Part shown: one piece after another, positions 7,847 through 14,775 of the stretch | Layout: the number at the start of each line of letters is the position of its first letter | Numbering within the stretch: position 1 is the first letter of the stretch | Origin: UMGS1052 sp045580005 | GTDB taxonomy: Bacteria > Bacillota > Clostridia > Oscillospirales > CAG-382 | Direction: 5' to 3' | NCBI GenBank assembly: GCA_045580005.1 | Contig: JAZNMZ010000033.1 | Span: 1 to 16,310 of the forward strand | DNA length: 16,310 nucleotides | Notes under the pieces: model-generated | The model's input: the letters and a program-made list of their open reading frames with translations, nothing else | Database searches by the model: none | What the model was told of the DNA's origin: nothing | Position numbers and translations under genes: made by a program

Positions 7847-8327
7847 TAAAGCTTACATTAAGAAACTGATTGTGGAAGTAACCGCGGTTGTACTGATAGC
7901 TGCGGTTACTCTCTTTGTGGGAAGCTGCGGCAAAAAGGAGCAGCTCGTTTTGTCGGATGACAAGACGGGGGAGGTTTTTGCTAAGTATGAGTTCACGCAG
8001 GACGATGTCTTTTCGGTGAGCTTTATACATTCGGTCAACCAGTCGGAGGTAATAGACTACTTTCAGCGCGGTGAGAACGGCGAGCTTTTGTGCTTTGCAA
8101 CAAAGTTCCATGCTTTTGGCGCAGGTATGCCCACCGAGTGGCCCGAATATGCTGTGGTCGAAACCTCGGCCGACGGTATATATGTGTCAAATCTTGACAT
8201 CAGGCTTCCCGAGGTGCGCTATATCGTCGCCACCGTGTCTGACCATATCCTTGAGATCGGTGGACAAAAGATCAGTTTAGGTGAGCTTTGCGGAAAAAAC
8301 GCCCATGTGGTTTTTTCGCTTAAATAA
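7830..8327 (+). CDS. DUF1850 protein of the TAXI-TRAP operon, probable lipoprotein
   Basis: This small protein has an N-terminal hydrophobic segment (about 13-31) ending in VGSC, which fits a lipobox with C33, followed by a roughly 130-residue DUF1850-like domain. Recognisable marks are FIHSVNQSEVIDYF (65-78) and FGAGMPTEWP (96-105). DUF1850 proteins are commonly encoded between TAXI receptors and fused TRAP permeases; their role is unknown. The start is uncertain: TTG at 7830 overlaps the receptor gene by 17 bases and has no good ribosome site; the alternatives are a GTG at 7872 and a rare ATT at 7857, which would give a signal-like KKLIVEV start. Translation is probably coupled to the receptor gene. 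It ends 28 bases before the permease ATG. Confidence 0.8.
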   Translation: MTKSSNKAYIKKLIVEVTAVVLIAAVTLFVGSCGKKEQLVLSDDKTGEVFAKYEFTQDDVFSVSFIHSVNQSEVIDYFQRGENGELLCFATKFHAFGAGMPTEWPEYAVVETSADGIYVSNLDIRLPEVRYIVATVSDHILEIGGQKISLGELCGKNAHVVFSLK

Positions 8328-8355
8328 TCTCAAAAATCAGTTTAAGGATGAGCCA

Positions 8356-10341
8356 ATGAAAGAAAAAACAAAAGTGACTATGACGCACGATGATACAATA
8401 GACGCAGAAGCTCTTATGAAAGAGTTTGACCGTGAGTCCAACACAAGACACTTTACGGGAAAGCGCAAGCTTTTTATTAGCTCGCTTATGGTCTTTTTTG
8501 CACTTTATGCTCTTTGTGTGTCTTTGCTGGGTAGGTTCCTGAACAAGATACCGTTCCTTGCCTCGATTATGGTCTGGCCGGGTAACTGTGCGGTGTTTCT
8601 GGCACTTATTCTTCTTATAACATATCTTATTTATCCTGCCTATAAAAAGCAGGTAAACAAGATAAACTACATTCCGATTTACGATGTGATTCTTGCTCTT
8701 TTATCTTTCGGGTGCTTTATGTACATCGCGATAAACGCGAGAGAAATAGCAATCCGCGCTATCAACATCACAACACTTGACAAGGTTATTGCAATTATGT
8801 GCCTGCTGCTTCTTGCCGAGGCGTGCAGACGAGTTGTAGGTCTGCCTATTCTGTGCGTAATTGCGGTGCTTATCGGTTACACTTTCTATCAGGGAACAAC
8901 ATTCCCGAGATTTTTACAGACGCTTGTTTATACAAAAGACGGTATAACAGGCACTCCCCTGCAGATTTGTACAAACTACCTCGCGCTCTTTATTCTTTTT
9001 GGAGCGTTTCTTGAAAAGACAGGTATCGGTACCTTCTTTGTTGACCTTGCAAACTCTATTGCAGGCTTTGCGAGCGGTGGACCTGCCAAGGTTGCCGTTA
9101 TTTCAAGCGCTATGGAGGGTATGTACTCGGGCAGCAGCGTTGCCAACACTGTAGGCAGCGGCTCTATTACAATCCCCACCATGAAAAAGGCAGGCTACAG
9201 ACCGGAGTTTGCCGCAGCGGTTGAGGCTGCTGCAAGTACGGGTGGACAAATCATGCCTCCTATCATGGGTGCGGCTGCCTTCTTAATGTCGGAAATAACT
9301 CAGATTCCATATACAACAATCGCTATTTCTGCAATTCTTCCTGCGGTACTTTATTTTGCAGGTATATTTGTAATGATTCACTTCGAGGCAAAGAAGCTCG
9401 GACTCAAGGGCCTTTCCAAGGAAGATATCCCCAATTTCTTTAAGCTTATGCTTAAAAAAGGCTATCTGCTTTTGCCGATAGTTGTGCTTGTAGCTCTTAT
9501 GGGACGGGGTATGCCTCCGGCATATTGCGTTTCGCTTGCAATCCTTGCGGCGATTATTGTCAGCTTCTTCTCAAAGGAAACAAGACTTACTCCCAAGAGC
9601 TTTGTAGGAGCTCTTACTTCGGGAACAAAGAGCACTATCGGCGTTGCCATTGCCTGTGCTGTTGCCGGTAATGTTGTAGGCCTTGTGAGCCTGTCGTACC
9701 TCGGACAGATTCTTATGGATCTTCTGAGAGTTGTATCGGGCAGCAGCATATTCCTTGCGCTTGTGCTTGTAATGCTCGCTTGTATCGTGCTCGGTATGGG
9801 CGTTCCCACAACAGCAAACTATGTTATTATGGCTACAATGGCAGCACCGCTTATTCTTAGCTTAAGACCTGACATTCCCGTGCTCTCGGCGCATATGTTT
9901 GTGTTCTACTTCGGTATTGTTGCAGACATCACACCGCCTGTAGCTCTCGCGGCATATGCGGGCAGTGCCATTGCAAAGTCTGATCCTCTTAAGACAGGTA
10001 TCACAGCAACAAGGCTTGCGATTACGGCATTTATCATTCCGTATATCTTTGTACTCCAGCCGCAGATGCTCTTTATTGATGCAACAGTCTTTGATGTTGT
10101 AAAGATTGTTGTCACCTCAATAGTAGGTATTGTTGCTATCTCGGCAGGTATGGAGGGGTATTTCCTTACAAAGGCTCCGTGGTACGAAAGAATTCTGCTT
10201 ATTGCGGCGGGTCTGTGCCTTATCACTCCCGAAACGGTGAGCGATATTGTGGGTGTTGTACTCTTTGCAGGCTGTGTAACACTGCAGTATGCTGCAAGAC
10301 AGAGGCAAAAGAAAGTTTCATTTGAAAACCTCAAGTCTTAA
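8356..10341 (+). CDS. TRAP transporter permease, fused 4TM/12TM type
   Basis: A 661-residue integral membrane protein combining the small (DctQ-like, N-terminal) and large (DctM-like) TRAP subunits, the form that works with TAXI receptors. The N-terminal ~50 residues are hydrophilic; many hydrophobic segments follow. Large-subunit marks include GSSVANTVGSGSITIPTMKK from about residue 259, STGGQIMPPIMGAAAF after it, and GMGVPTTANYV near 480, with GIVADITPPVALAAYA further on. It should drive uptake of the receptor's ligand with an ion gradient. I chose the ATG at 8356 because AAGGA lies at 8344-8348; the earlier in-frame GTG at 8281 lies inside the DUF1850 gene with no ribosome site. The gene ends 12 bases before a strong terminator and closes the operon. 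Confidence 0.93.
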   Translation: MKEKTKVTMTHDDTIDAEALMKEFDRESNTRHFTGKRKLFISSLMVFFALYALCVSLLGRFLNKIPFLASIMVWPGNCAVFLALILLITYLIYPAYKKQVNKINYIPIYDVILALLSFGCFMYIAINAREIAIRAINITTLDKVIAIMCLLLLAEACRRVVGLPILCVIAVLIGYTFYQGTTFPRFLQTLVYTKDGITGTPLQICTNYLALFILFGAFLEKTGIGTFFVDLANSIAGFASGGPAKVAVISSAMEGMYSGSSVANTVGSGSITIPTMKKAGYRPEFAAAVEAAASTGGQIMPPIMGAAAFLMSEITQIPYTTIAISAILPAVLYFAGIFVMIHFEAKKLGLKGLSKEDIPNFFKLMLKKGYLLLPIVVLVALMGRGMPPAYCVSLAILAAIIVSFFSKETRLTPKSFVGALTSGTKSTIGVAIACAVAGNVVGLVSLSYLGQILMDLLRVVSGSSIFLALVLVMLACIVLGMGVPTTANYVIMATMAAPLILSLRPDIPVLSAHMFVFYFGIVADITPPVALAAYAGSAIAKSDPLKTGITATRLAITAFIIPYIFVLQPQMLFIDATVFDVVKIVVTSIVGIVAISAGMEGYFLTKAPWYERILLIAAGLCLITPETVSDIVGVVLFAGCVTLQYAARQRQKKVSFENLKS

Positions 10342-10353
10342 ATAACAAAAGAT

Positions 10354-10384
10354 AAGACCGTCCCTCGTGGGACGGTCTTTTTTT
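10354..10384. terminator. Strong terminator after the TRAP operon, probably bidirectional
   Basis: A perfect 11-bp stem AAGACCGTCCC/GGGACGGTCTT with a TCGT loop is followed by TTTTT. The A-rich left flank gives a T-rich tail for the minus-strand aminotransferase gene, whose stop is four bases away. Confidence 0.92.
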
Positions 10385-10387
10385 GTG

Positions 10388-11554
10388 TTATATAGTCTTT
10401 AAGAATTTTTCTATTCGTTCGAGAGCCTGCTCGATATGAGATACAGAGTAGGCATACGATATTCTTGCAAAGCCCTCACCGCAGCTGCCGAAAGCTGTGC
10501 CCGGCACGATAGCAACGCCTGCTTCGTCAAGAAGTTTTTCACAGAAGAGCTCGCTCTTCATACCCATAGCGCCTATCTCGGGAAAGGCGTAGAACGCGCC
10601 CTGTGGCTCAAAGCAGGGAAGCCCCATAGAGCGTAGCCCCTCAAGCAGCATAACGCGCCTGCGATTGTACTGACTCTTCATATATTCTATATCCTCATCA
10701 CCGTAATTTATCGCCTCGAGTCCTGCAAACTGACTTGCGGTGGGCGCGCACATAATGCCGTACTGATGTATCTTGTACATCTGGGACACAATCTCGCGAG
10801 GAGCTGCAATGTATCCGAGTCGCCAGCCTGTCATGGCGTAAGCCTTCGAAAATCCGCTTGCAATGATGGTTCTCTCACGCATATCGGGCAGACTCGCAAT
10901 AGAGGTGTGCCTCATACCGTATGTAAGCTCTGCGTATATTTCGTCTGCGAGCACGGCAATATTTGTGCCGCGGAGCACCTGTGCGATACTCTCAAGGTCG
11001 CTCTTTTCAAGAATAGCGCCTGTCGGATTGTTCGGAAAAGGAAGAATAAGCAGCTTTGTTCTGTCTGTGATAGCCTCTTTGAGCTCAGCTGCCGTCAGGC
11101 GGAAGTTGTTTTCTATCTTTGTATTTATTATGACAGGCTTGCCACCGCACAGCTCGATCAGGGGCTCGTAGCACACAAAGGCAGGCAGAGGCAGAATAAC
11201 CTCATCACCCGGGTTTATAACAGTGCGCAGAGCTACATCTATAGCCTCACTGCCGCCGACCGTGACAATAATCTCGTTGTCGGGGTTGTATTTGAGCGAA
11301 AATCTTCTGTCAAGATAATCGCAGATGCCCTCGCGAAGCTTTGGAAGACCGCTGTTTGCTGTGTAGTAGGTCTTGCCGTCCTCAATGCTTTCTATCGCTT
11401 TCTGACTGATGTGCCAGGGGGTCGCAAAGTCGGGCTGTCCGACAGTGAGGGCGATAACATCGTCCCTGCCGCCCAGCATATCAAAAAATTTGCGTATGCC
11501 CGACGGCTTTATCCCCTCGATTGTGTCAGAGAGAATTTTTGAATAATCCATCAT
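10388..11554 (-). CDS. Class I PLP aminotransferase (PatA/AlaT-like)
   Basis: A 388-residue fold-type I aminotransferase that transfers amino groups between an amino acid and a 2-oxo acid in the cytoplasm. Visible marks: VGQPDF (38-43), TYYTANSGL (62-70), PNNPTG (174-179) with the PLP-binding asparagine, DEIY (204-207), the PLP lysine K237 in SGFSKAYAMTGWRLG, and a C-terminal ARISYAYS with the carboxylate-binding arginine. It most resembles the Bacillus PatA/AlaT group (SGIRKFFDM, RTVINPGDEVILP), whose members act on alanine, aspartate or N-acetyl-diaminopimelate; the substrate is not fixed by sequence. I chose the ATG at 11554, whose ATGA overlaps the TGA of the upstream regulator gene; a GTG at 11563 and a second ATG at 11551 are alternatives. 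The regulator probably controls this gene. Confidence 0.9.
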   Translation of the reverse strand: MMDYSKILSDTIEGIKPSGIRKFFDMLGGRDDVIALTVGQPDFATPWHISQKAIESIEDGKTYYTANSGLPKLREGICDYLDRRFSLKYNPDNEIIVTVGGSEAIDVALRTVINPGDEVILPLPAFVCYEPLIELCGGKPVIINTKIENNFRLTAAELKEAITDRTKLLILPFPNNPTGAILEKSDLESIAQVLRGTNIAVLADEIYAELTYGMRHTSIASLPDMRERTIIASGFSKAYAMTGWRLGYIAAPREIVSQMYKIHQYGIMCAPTASQFAGLEAINYGDEDIEYMKSQYNRRRVMLLEGLRSMGLPCFEPQGAFYAFPEIGAMGMKSELFCEKLLDEAGVAIVPGTAFGSCGEGFARISYAYSVSHIEQALERIEKFLKTI

Positions 11555-12027
11555 ACGCCGCACTCGTCCCTTTCGTCTTTTCTGGGAGCCTTGTATGTAA
11601 CTCCCTTGTCCTTGTAACGGCGGAGTACAAAGTGAGTGGCTGTCGAGGTCACCGAATCAAGCGGAGCCAGCTTTTCTGCCACAAAGAGAGCAACCTCGCG
11701 CATTGTCTTGCCCTCGAGCAGAACAGCAAGGTCAAAGCCTCCCGACATGAGATAAACGCTCTGTACCTCGGGGTACTTGCAGAGCTTTTCGGCAATGTAG
11801 TCAAAGCCGCGGTCGCGCTGTGGGATAACCTTGAGCTCAATAAGAGCACTGACATATTCCTTGTCTGTCTTGTCCCAGTCGATAATTGTCTTGTAACCGA
11901 GAATTACGCCGTTCGCTTCAAGCTCGGCAATCTCTTTTTTTATATCTCCCACTTCCTTGCTGCACATAAGAGCAAGCTCCTGCGGGGTAAGCTTTGCGTC
12001 ATTTTCAAGAAAATCAAGTAATGTCAT
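11551..12027 (-). CDS. Lrp/AsnC-family transcriptional regulator
   Basis: A 158-residue protein with an N-terminal helix-turn-helix (about 3-50; LLDFLENDAKLTPQELA, then EIAELEANGVILGY) and a C-terminal AsnC/RAM effector domain (about 57-142; SALIELKV, SGGFDLAVLLEG). Family members form dimers and octamers and sense amino acids. The second helix region is atypical: the usual serine-threonine-valine recognition stretch is replaced by SKEVGDIKKE, so DNA recognition may differ. The ATG has AAAGGA nine bases upstream. The stop overlaps the start of the aminotransferase gene by four bases, a layout like the Bacillus alaR-alaT pair, in which the Lrp-type regulator controls the transaminase. A good promoter lies just upstream. 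Confidence 0.92.
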   Translation of the reverse strand: MTLLDFLENDAKLTPQELALMCSKEVGDIKKEIAELEANGVILGYKTIIDWDKTDKEYVSALIELKVIPQRDRGFDYIAEKLCKYPEVQSVYLMSGGFDLAVLLEGKTMREVALFVAEKLAPLDSVTSTATHFVLRRYKDKGVTYKAPRKDERDECGV

Positions 12028-12067
12028 AGCAGTACATCCTTTCCCAATAGGTTCTTTATTACCTTAT

Positions 12068-12096
12068 ATTATAAAGCATTTTGACACGATTGTAAA
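12068..12096 (-). promoter_or_regulatory. Promoter of the Lrp-aminotransferase operon
   Basis: On the minus strand TTTACA (12096-12091) and TATAAT (12073-12068) are 17 bases apart, 11 of 12 consensus bases. The start codon is about 40 bases downstream. The -35 lies 30 bases from the -35 of the divergent promoter P1 toward argG. Confidence 0.8.
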
Positions 12097-12126
12097 GAAA
12101 AAATTTCACTTTGTGGACCATTTTTC

Positions 12127-12155
12127 TTGACATAAATTTCCGTCGGTGATATAAT
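12127..12155 (+). promoter_or_regulatory. Distal promoter P1 of argG
   Basis: Perfect TTGACA (12127-12132) and perfect TATAAT (12150-12155) at 17-base spacing. A transcript from here would carry a leader of about 150 bases before argG. It stands apart from the ARG-box-like sites near P2. Confidence 0.75.
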
Positions 12156-12178
12156 TATAAATACAATAAGGGTGATAT

Positions 12179-12217
12179 ATGCACAAAAAGCGAGATTTTA
12201 TACAAGGGTTTGCATAA
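12179..12217 (+). CDS. Possible 12-codon leader ORF upstream of argG
   Basis: ATG through TAA encodes MHKKRDFIQGFA. A TAAGGG-type ribosome site lies about six bases before the ATG, and the predicted P1 start is near 12162, so the ORF would open the P1 transcript. It holds one arginine codon (CGA). It may be chance: short ORFs are common, and no attenuator hairpin with a T-run follows. Confidence 0.2.
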   Translation: MHKKRDFIQGFA

Positions 12218-12224
12218 ATTTTCA
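12211..12224. promoter_or_regulatory. Possible upstream ARG-box-like site
   Basis: TGCATAAATTTTCA matches the ArgR/AhrC core TGAATWWWWATTCA at 12 of 14 positions. It lies nine bases upstream of the P2 -35 and 43 bases from the next site, about four helical turns. Weaker evidence than the tandem pair because AT-rich DNA gives chance matches. Confidence 0.35.
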
Positions 12225-12232
12225 AAAAAGAC

Positions 12233-12261
12233 TTGACAAATGATAGTTTTAGATGTATAAT
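12233..12261 (+). promoter_or_regulatory. Proximal promoter P2 of argG
   Basis: Perfect TTGACA (12233-12238) and perfect TATAAT (12256-12261) with a 17-base spacer, 54 bases before the argG start. The -10 lies inside an ARG-box-like palindrome, so repressor binding there would directly block polymerase. Confidence 0.88.
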
Positions 12262-12290
12262 TATGCACGGCAAATGAATAAAAGTTAATT
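12252..12290. promoter_or_regulatory. Tandem ARG boxes (predicted ArgR/AhrC operator)
   Basis: Two sites, TGTATAATTATGCA (12254-12267) and TGAATAAAAGTTAA (12275-12288), each match the core TGAATWWWWATTCA at 12 of 14 positions. Their start-to-start distance is 21 bases, which makes two 18-bp boxes with a 3-bp gap, the usual spacing of ArgR hexamer operators. The first overlaps the P2 -10. With argG and argF downstream, arginine-dependent repression is a strong inference. Confidence 0.65.
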
Positions 12291-12315
12291 TTTTACAATA
12301 TAAAGGAGAAAAACT

Positions 12316-13542
12316 ATGGACAAGAAGAATATAAAGAAAATAGTTCTTGCGTACTCGGGAGGACTTGATACTTCTATCATTATCCCGTGGCTCAAGGAAA
12401 ACTATAACAACCCCGAAATTATCGCAGTTTCGGGTAATGTAGGACAGGCAGACGAGCTTGAGGGCCTTGAGGAAAAGGCTATCAAGACGGGTGCGTCCAA
12501 GATTTATGTAGAAGACCTCACAGAGGATTTTGTAAACGAGATTGTTATCCCCTCTGTCAAGGCTGGCGCAGTATACGAGGATTATCTTCTCGGCACAGCT
12601 CTCGCGCGTCCAATTATCGGCAAGCGTCTTGCAGAGATTGCAGTTGCCGAGGGCGCTGACGCTATCTGCCATGGCTGTACAGGTAAGGGCAACGACCAGG
12701 TTCGTTTTGAACTCGCCATCCAGGCTTTTGCCCCAGGTATGCCTATCATTGCTCCCTGGCGTGAGTGGGACATAAAGTCGCGTGATGAGGAAATAGACTA
12801 TGCTGAGGCGCATAATGTTCCTCTCAAGATAAACAGAGAAACAAACTATTCCAAGGACAAGAATATGTGGCACCTTTCCCACGAGGGTCTTGACCTTGAG
12901 GATACGGGCAACGAGCCGATGTATGAGAAAGAGGGCTTCCTCGAGATGGGGGTTTCTCCTCTCCAGGCACCCGATAAGCCCGAGTATATCGAGATCGATT
13001 TTGAAAAGGGCGTTCCCACAGCACTCAACGGCGAAAAGATGAGCGCAAAGCAGCTTATCCTCAAGCTCAACGAGTACGGCGGACGCAACGGTATCGGTAT
13101 TGTTGACATCGTAGAAAACCGCCTTGTAGGTATGAAGTGCCGCGGTGTTTATGAAACTCCCGGCGGAGCAATCCTCTACTTTGCACACAACTATCTTGAA
13201 ACAATCTGTCTTGACAAGATGACATATCACAAGAAGCAGGAGCTTGCCATCACATTTGCAGAGCTTGTTTACAACGCTCAGTGGTACACACCCTTGCGCG
13301 AGGCACTGTCTGCGTTTGTTGATAAGACACAGGAAACAGTTACAGGTAAGGTTAAGCTCAAGCTTTATAAGGGCAACATCATCAAGGCAGGCGTATGGAG
13401 CGACTATTCACTCTACTCTGAGGAAATCGCAACATTCGGCGAGAGCGACTACAACCAGGCAGACGCGGCAGGCTTTATCAACCTCTACGGACTTCCGATC
13501 AAGGTTAAGGCTCTTGTTGACGCTAAGAACAAGAATAAATAA
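12316..13542 (+). CDS. argG: Argininosuccinate synthase
   Basis: This 408-residue cytoplasmic enzyme joins citrulline and aspartate using ATP to form argininosuccinate, the next-to-last step of arginine synthesis. The N-terminal PP-loop ATP site AYSGGLDTS is at 12-20; the family marks ICHGCTGKGNDQVRFE (around 118-133) and the substrate-binding EGLDLEDTGNEP region follow. Length matches the family norm of about 400. The ATG follows AAGGAG (12303-12308) at 7-base spacing. It is the first gene of the argG-argF unit, transcribed from P2 and perhaps P1. Codon use is biased toward that of well-expressed genes. argH is not in the window. Confidence 0.97.
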   Translation: MDKKNIKKIVLAYSGGLDTSIIIPWLKENYNNPEIIAVSGNVGQADELEGLEEKAIKTGASKIYVEDLTEDFVNEIVIPSVKAGAVYEDYLLGTALARPIIGKRLAEIAVAEGADAICHGCTGKGNDQVRFELAIQAFAPGMPIIAPWREWDIKSRDEEIDYAEAHNVPLKINRETNYSKDKNMWHLSHEGLDLEDTGNEPMYEKEGFLEMGVSPLQAPDKPEYIEIDFEKGVPTALNGEKMSAKQLILKLNEYGGRNGIGIVDIVENRLVGMKCRGVYETPGGAILYFAHNYLETICLDKMTYHKKQELAITFAELVYNAQWYTPLREALSAFVDKTQETVTGKVKLKLYKGNIIKAGVWSDYSLYSEEIATFGESDYNQADAAGFINLYGLPIKVKALVDAKNKNK

Positions 13543-13552
13543 AATATTAAAC

Positions 13553-13577
13553 TATCGGTCAGAGCCCCTGACCGATA
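13553..13577 (+). other. Hairpin between argG and argF
   Basis: A perfect 10-bp inverted repeat TATCGGTCAG/CTGACCGATA with a 5-base loop lies 10 bases after the argG stop. No T-run follows, so it is not a usual terminator. It may act as an mRNA stability or processing element that sets the argG/argF ratio, or as partial attenuation. Confidence 0.65.
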
Positions 13578-13597
13578 AGTTGTATAAGGAGTAAAAT

Positions 13598-14584
13598 ATG
13601 CTTAACATAAAAGGAAAGAGCTTTCTCAAGCTGCTTGATTTCTCAGCGGAGGAGATACTCGGTCTTATTGAGCTTGCAGCCGAACTCAAGGACAAGAAAA
13701 AGAAAGGCATTCCCCACAAGCTGTGCGAGGGCAAGAACATTGCACTCATATTCGAAAAGACAAGCACAAGAACACGCTGCGCCTTTGAGGTGGCAGCAAG
13801 CGACCTGGGTATGAGCTCTACCTATCTTGATCCCAAGGCGTCGCAGATAGGCAAAAAGGAGAGTATCGCCGACACCGCAAGGGTGCTTGGCAGAATGTAC
13901 GACGGAATCGAATATCGAGGCTTCGGACAAGAGATTGTCGAGGAGCTTGCAAGCTATGCAGGTGTTCCGGTATGGAACGGACTGACAAACGAGTTTCACC
14001 CTACACAGATTCTTGCCGACTTTCTTACAATTAAAGAAAAGCTCGGCAAGCTCCGTGGTATAAACTTTGTTTATATGGGCGACGCGAGATATAATATGGG
14101 AAATTCGCTCATGGTAGGCTGCGCAAAGCTCGGTATGAACTTTACCGCCTGTGCGCCCAAGGAGTATTTCCCCGACAAGGCACTTGTCGATAAGTGTCAG
14201 GAAATCGCAAACGAGTCGGGCGCAACGCTGCGATTTATAGAGGACCCAATGGAAGCTACCGTCGGTGCTGATGTTATCTATACCGATGTCTGGGTATCAA
14301 TGGGCGAGCCTGTCGAGGTGTGGGAAAAGAGAATATCCGACCTTTCGCCCTATCAGGTTAATATGAAGGTTATGGACAACGCAGGAGCCGGAGCAATATT
14401 TATGCACTGCCTGCCTGCATTCCACGACCTTAAGACAGATATCGGCAAGGAAATGGGTGAGAAGTTTGGCAGAGATTCTATGGAAGTGACAGACGAGGTC
14501 TTTGAGAGTCCTCGCTCGGTAGTCTTTGACGAAGCCGAAAACCGTATGCATACAATAAAGGCTGTTATGGCAGCTACTCTTTGA
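13598..14584 (+). CDS. argF: Ornithine carbamoyltransferase
   Basis: A 328-residue cytoplasmic enzyme that makes citrulline from ornithine and carbamoyl phosphate. The carbamoyl-phosphate site STRTR is at 56-60, with HPTQ at 134-137; the ornithine site marks are the SMG loop (234-236) and HCLP at 270-273. Length fits the family (about 310-335). The catabolic enzyme ArcB is closely related in sequence, but the position 55 bases after argG and behind ARG-box-like sites favours the biosynthetic role; no arcA or arcC is nearby. The ATG follows AAGGAG (13586-13591) at 6-base spacing. Its product citrulline is the substrate of the ArgG enzyme encoded just upstream. Confidence 0.93.
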   Translation: MLNIKGKSFLKLLDFSAEEILGLIELAAELKDKKKKGIPHKLCEGKNIALIFEKTSTRTRCAFEVAASDLGMSSTYLDPKASQIGKKESIADTARVLGRMYDGIEYRGFGQEIVEELASYAGVPVWNGLTNEFHPTQILADFLTIKEKLGKLRGINFVYMGDARYNMGNSLMVGCAKLGMNFTACAPKEYFPDKALVDKCQEIANESGATLRFIEDPMEATVGADVIYTDVWVSMGEPVEVWEKRISDLSPYQVNMKVMDNAGAGAIFMHCLPAFHDLKTDIGKEMGEKFGRDSMEVTDEVFESPRSVVFDEAENRMHTIKAVMAATL

Positions 14585-14770
14585 GAAGAAACCAATGCAT
14601 AATGAGCGTGTCAGCATTTATGAGATGTCTGAAAGGAAAAGTTCGCTGTTGGTATATTTTCAAAGATGACGATATGTGAGTTTTGCATATATAAACCGTT
14701 GTGTAGCCGACAGGAGAACAAAAAGCGCGATTGTGCGCTGTAAGTTGCGCTGTGGGCTTTGTCCGAAAAT
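14585..14770. other. Region after argF without a convincing gene
   Basis: Short overlapping minus-strand frames of 75 and 61 codons exist, but neither has a ribosome site or recognisable domain, and they overlap each other in different frames. A small hairpin AGCGC-GATTGT-GCGCT occurs near 14726-14741. The stretch may be a decayed or dispersed repeat; I cannot assign a function. Confidence 0.4.
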
Positions 14771-14775
14771 GAAAG

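Noticed and set aside
8281..8355. Upstream GTG start for the TRAP permease
   Set aside because: It would lie inside the DUF1850 gene without a ribosome site; the ATG at 8356 has AAGGA at a proper distance.
12167..12176. AGGGTG in the argG leader as a T-box hint
   Set aside because: The conserved T-box continuation (GGNACC) and a terminator/antiterminator pair are absent.
12106..13230. Long minus-strand open frame (374 codons) opposite argG
   Set aside because: It is the antisense shadow of a certain argG. Its cysteine- and valine-rich product arises because ACA and GCA codons read as TGT and TGC on the other strand, and the frame also runs through the promoter region.
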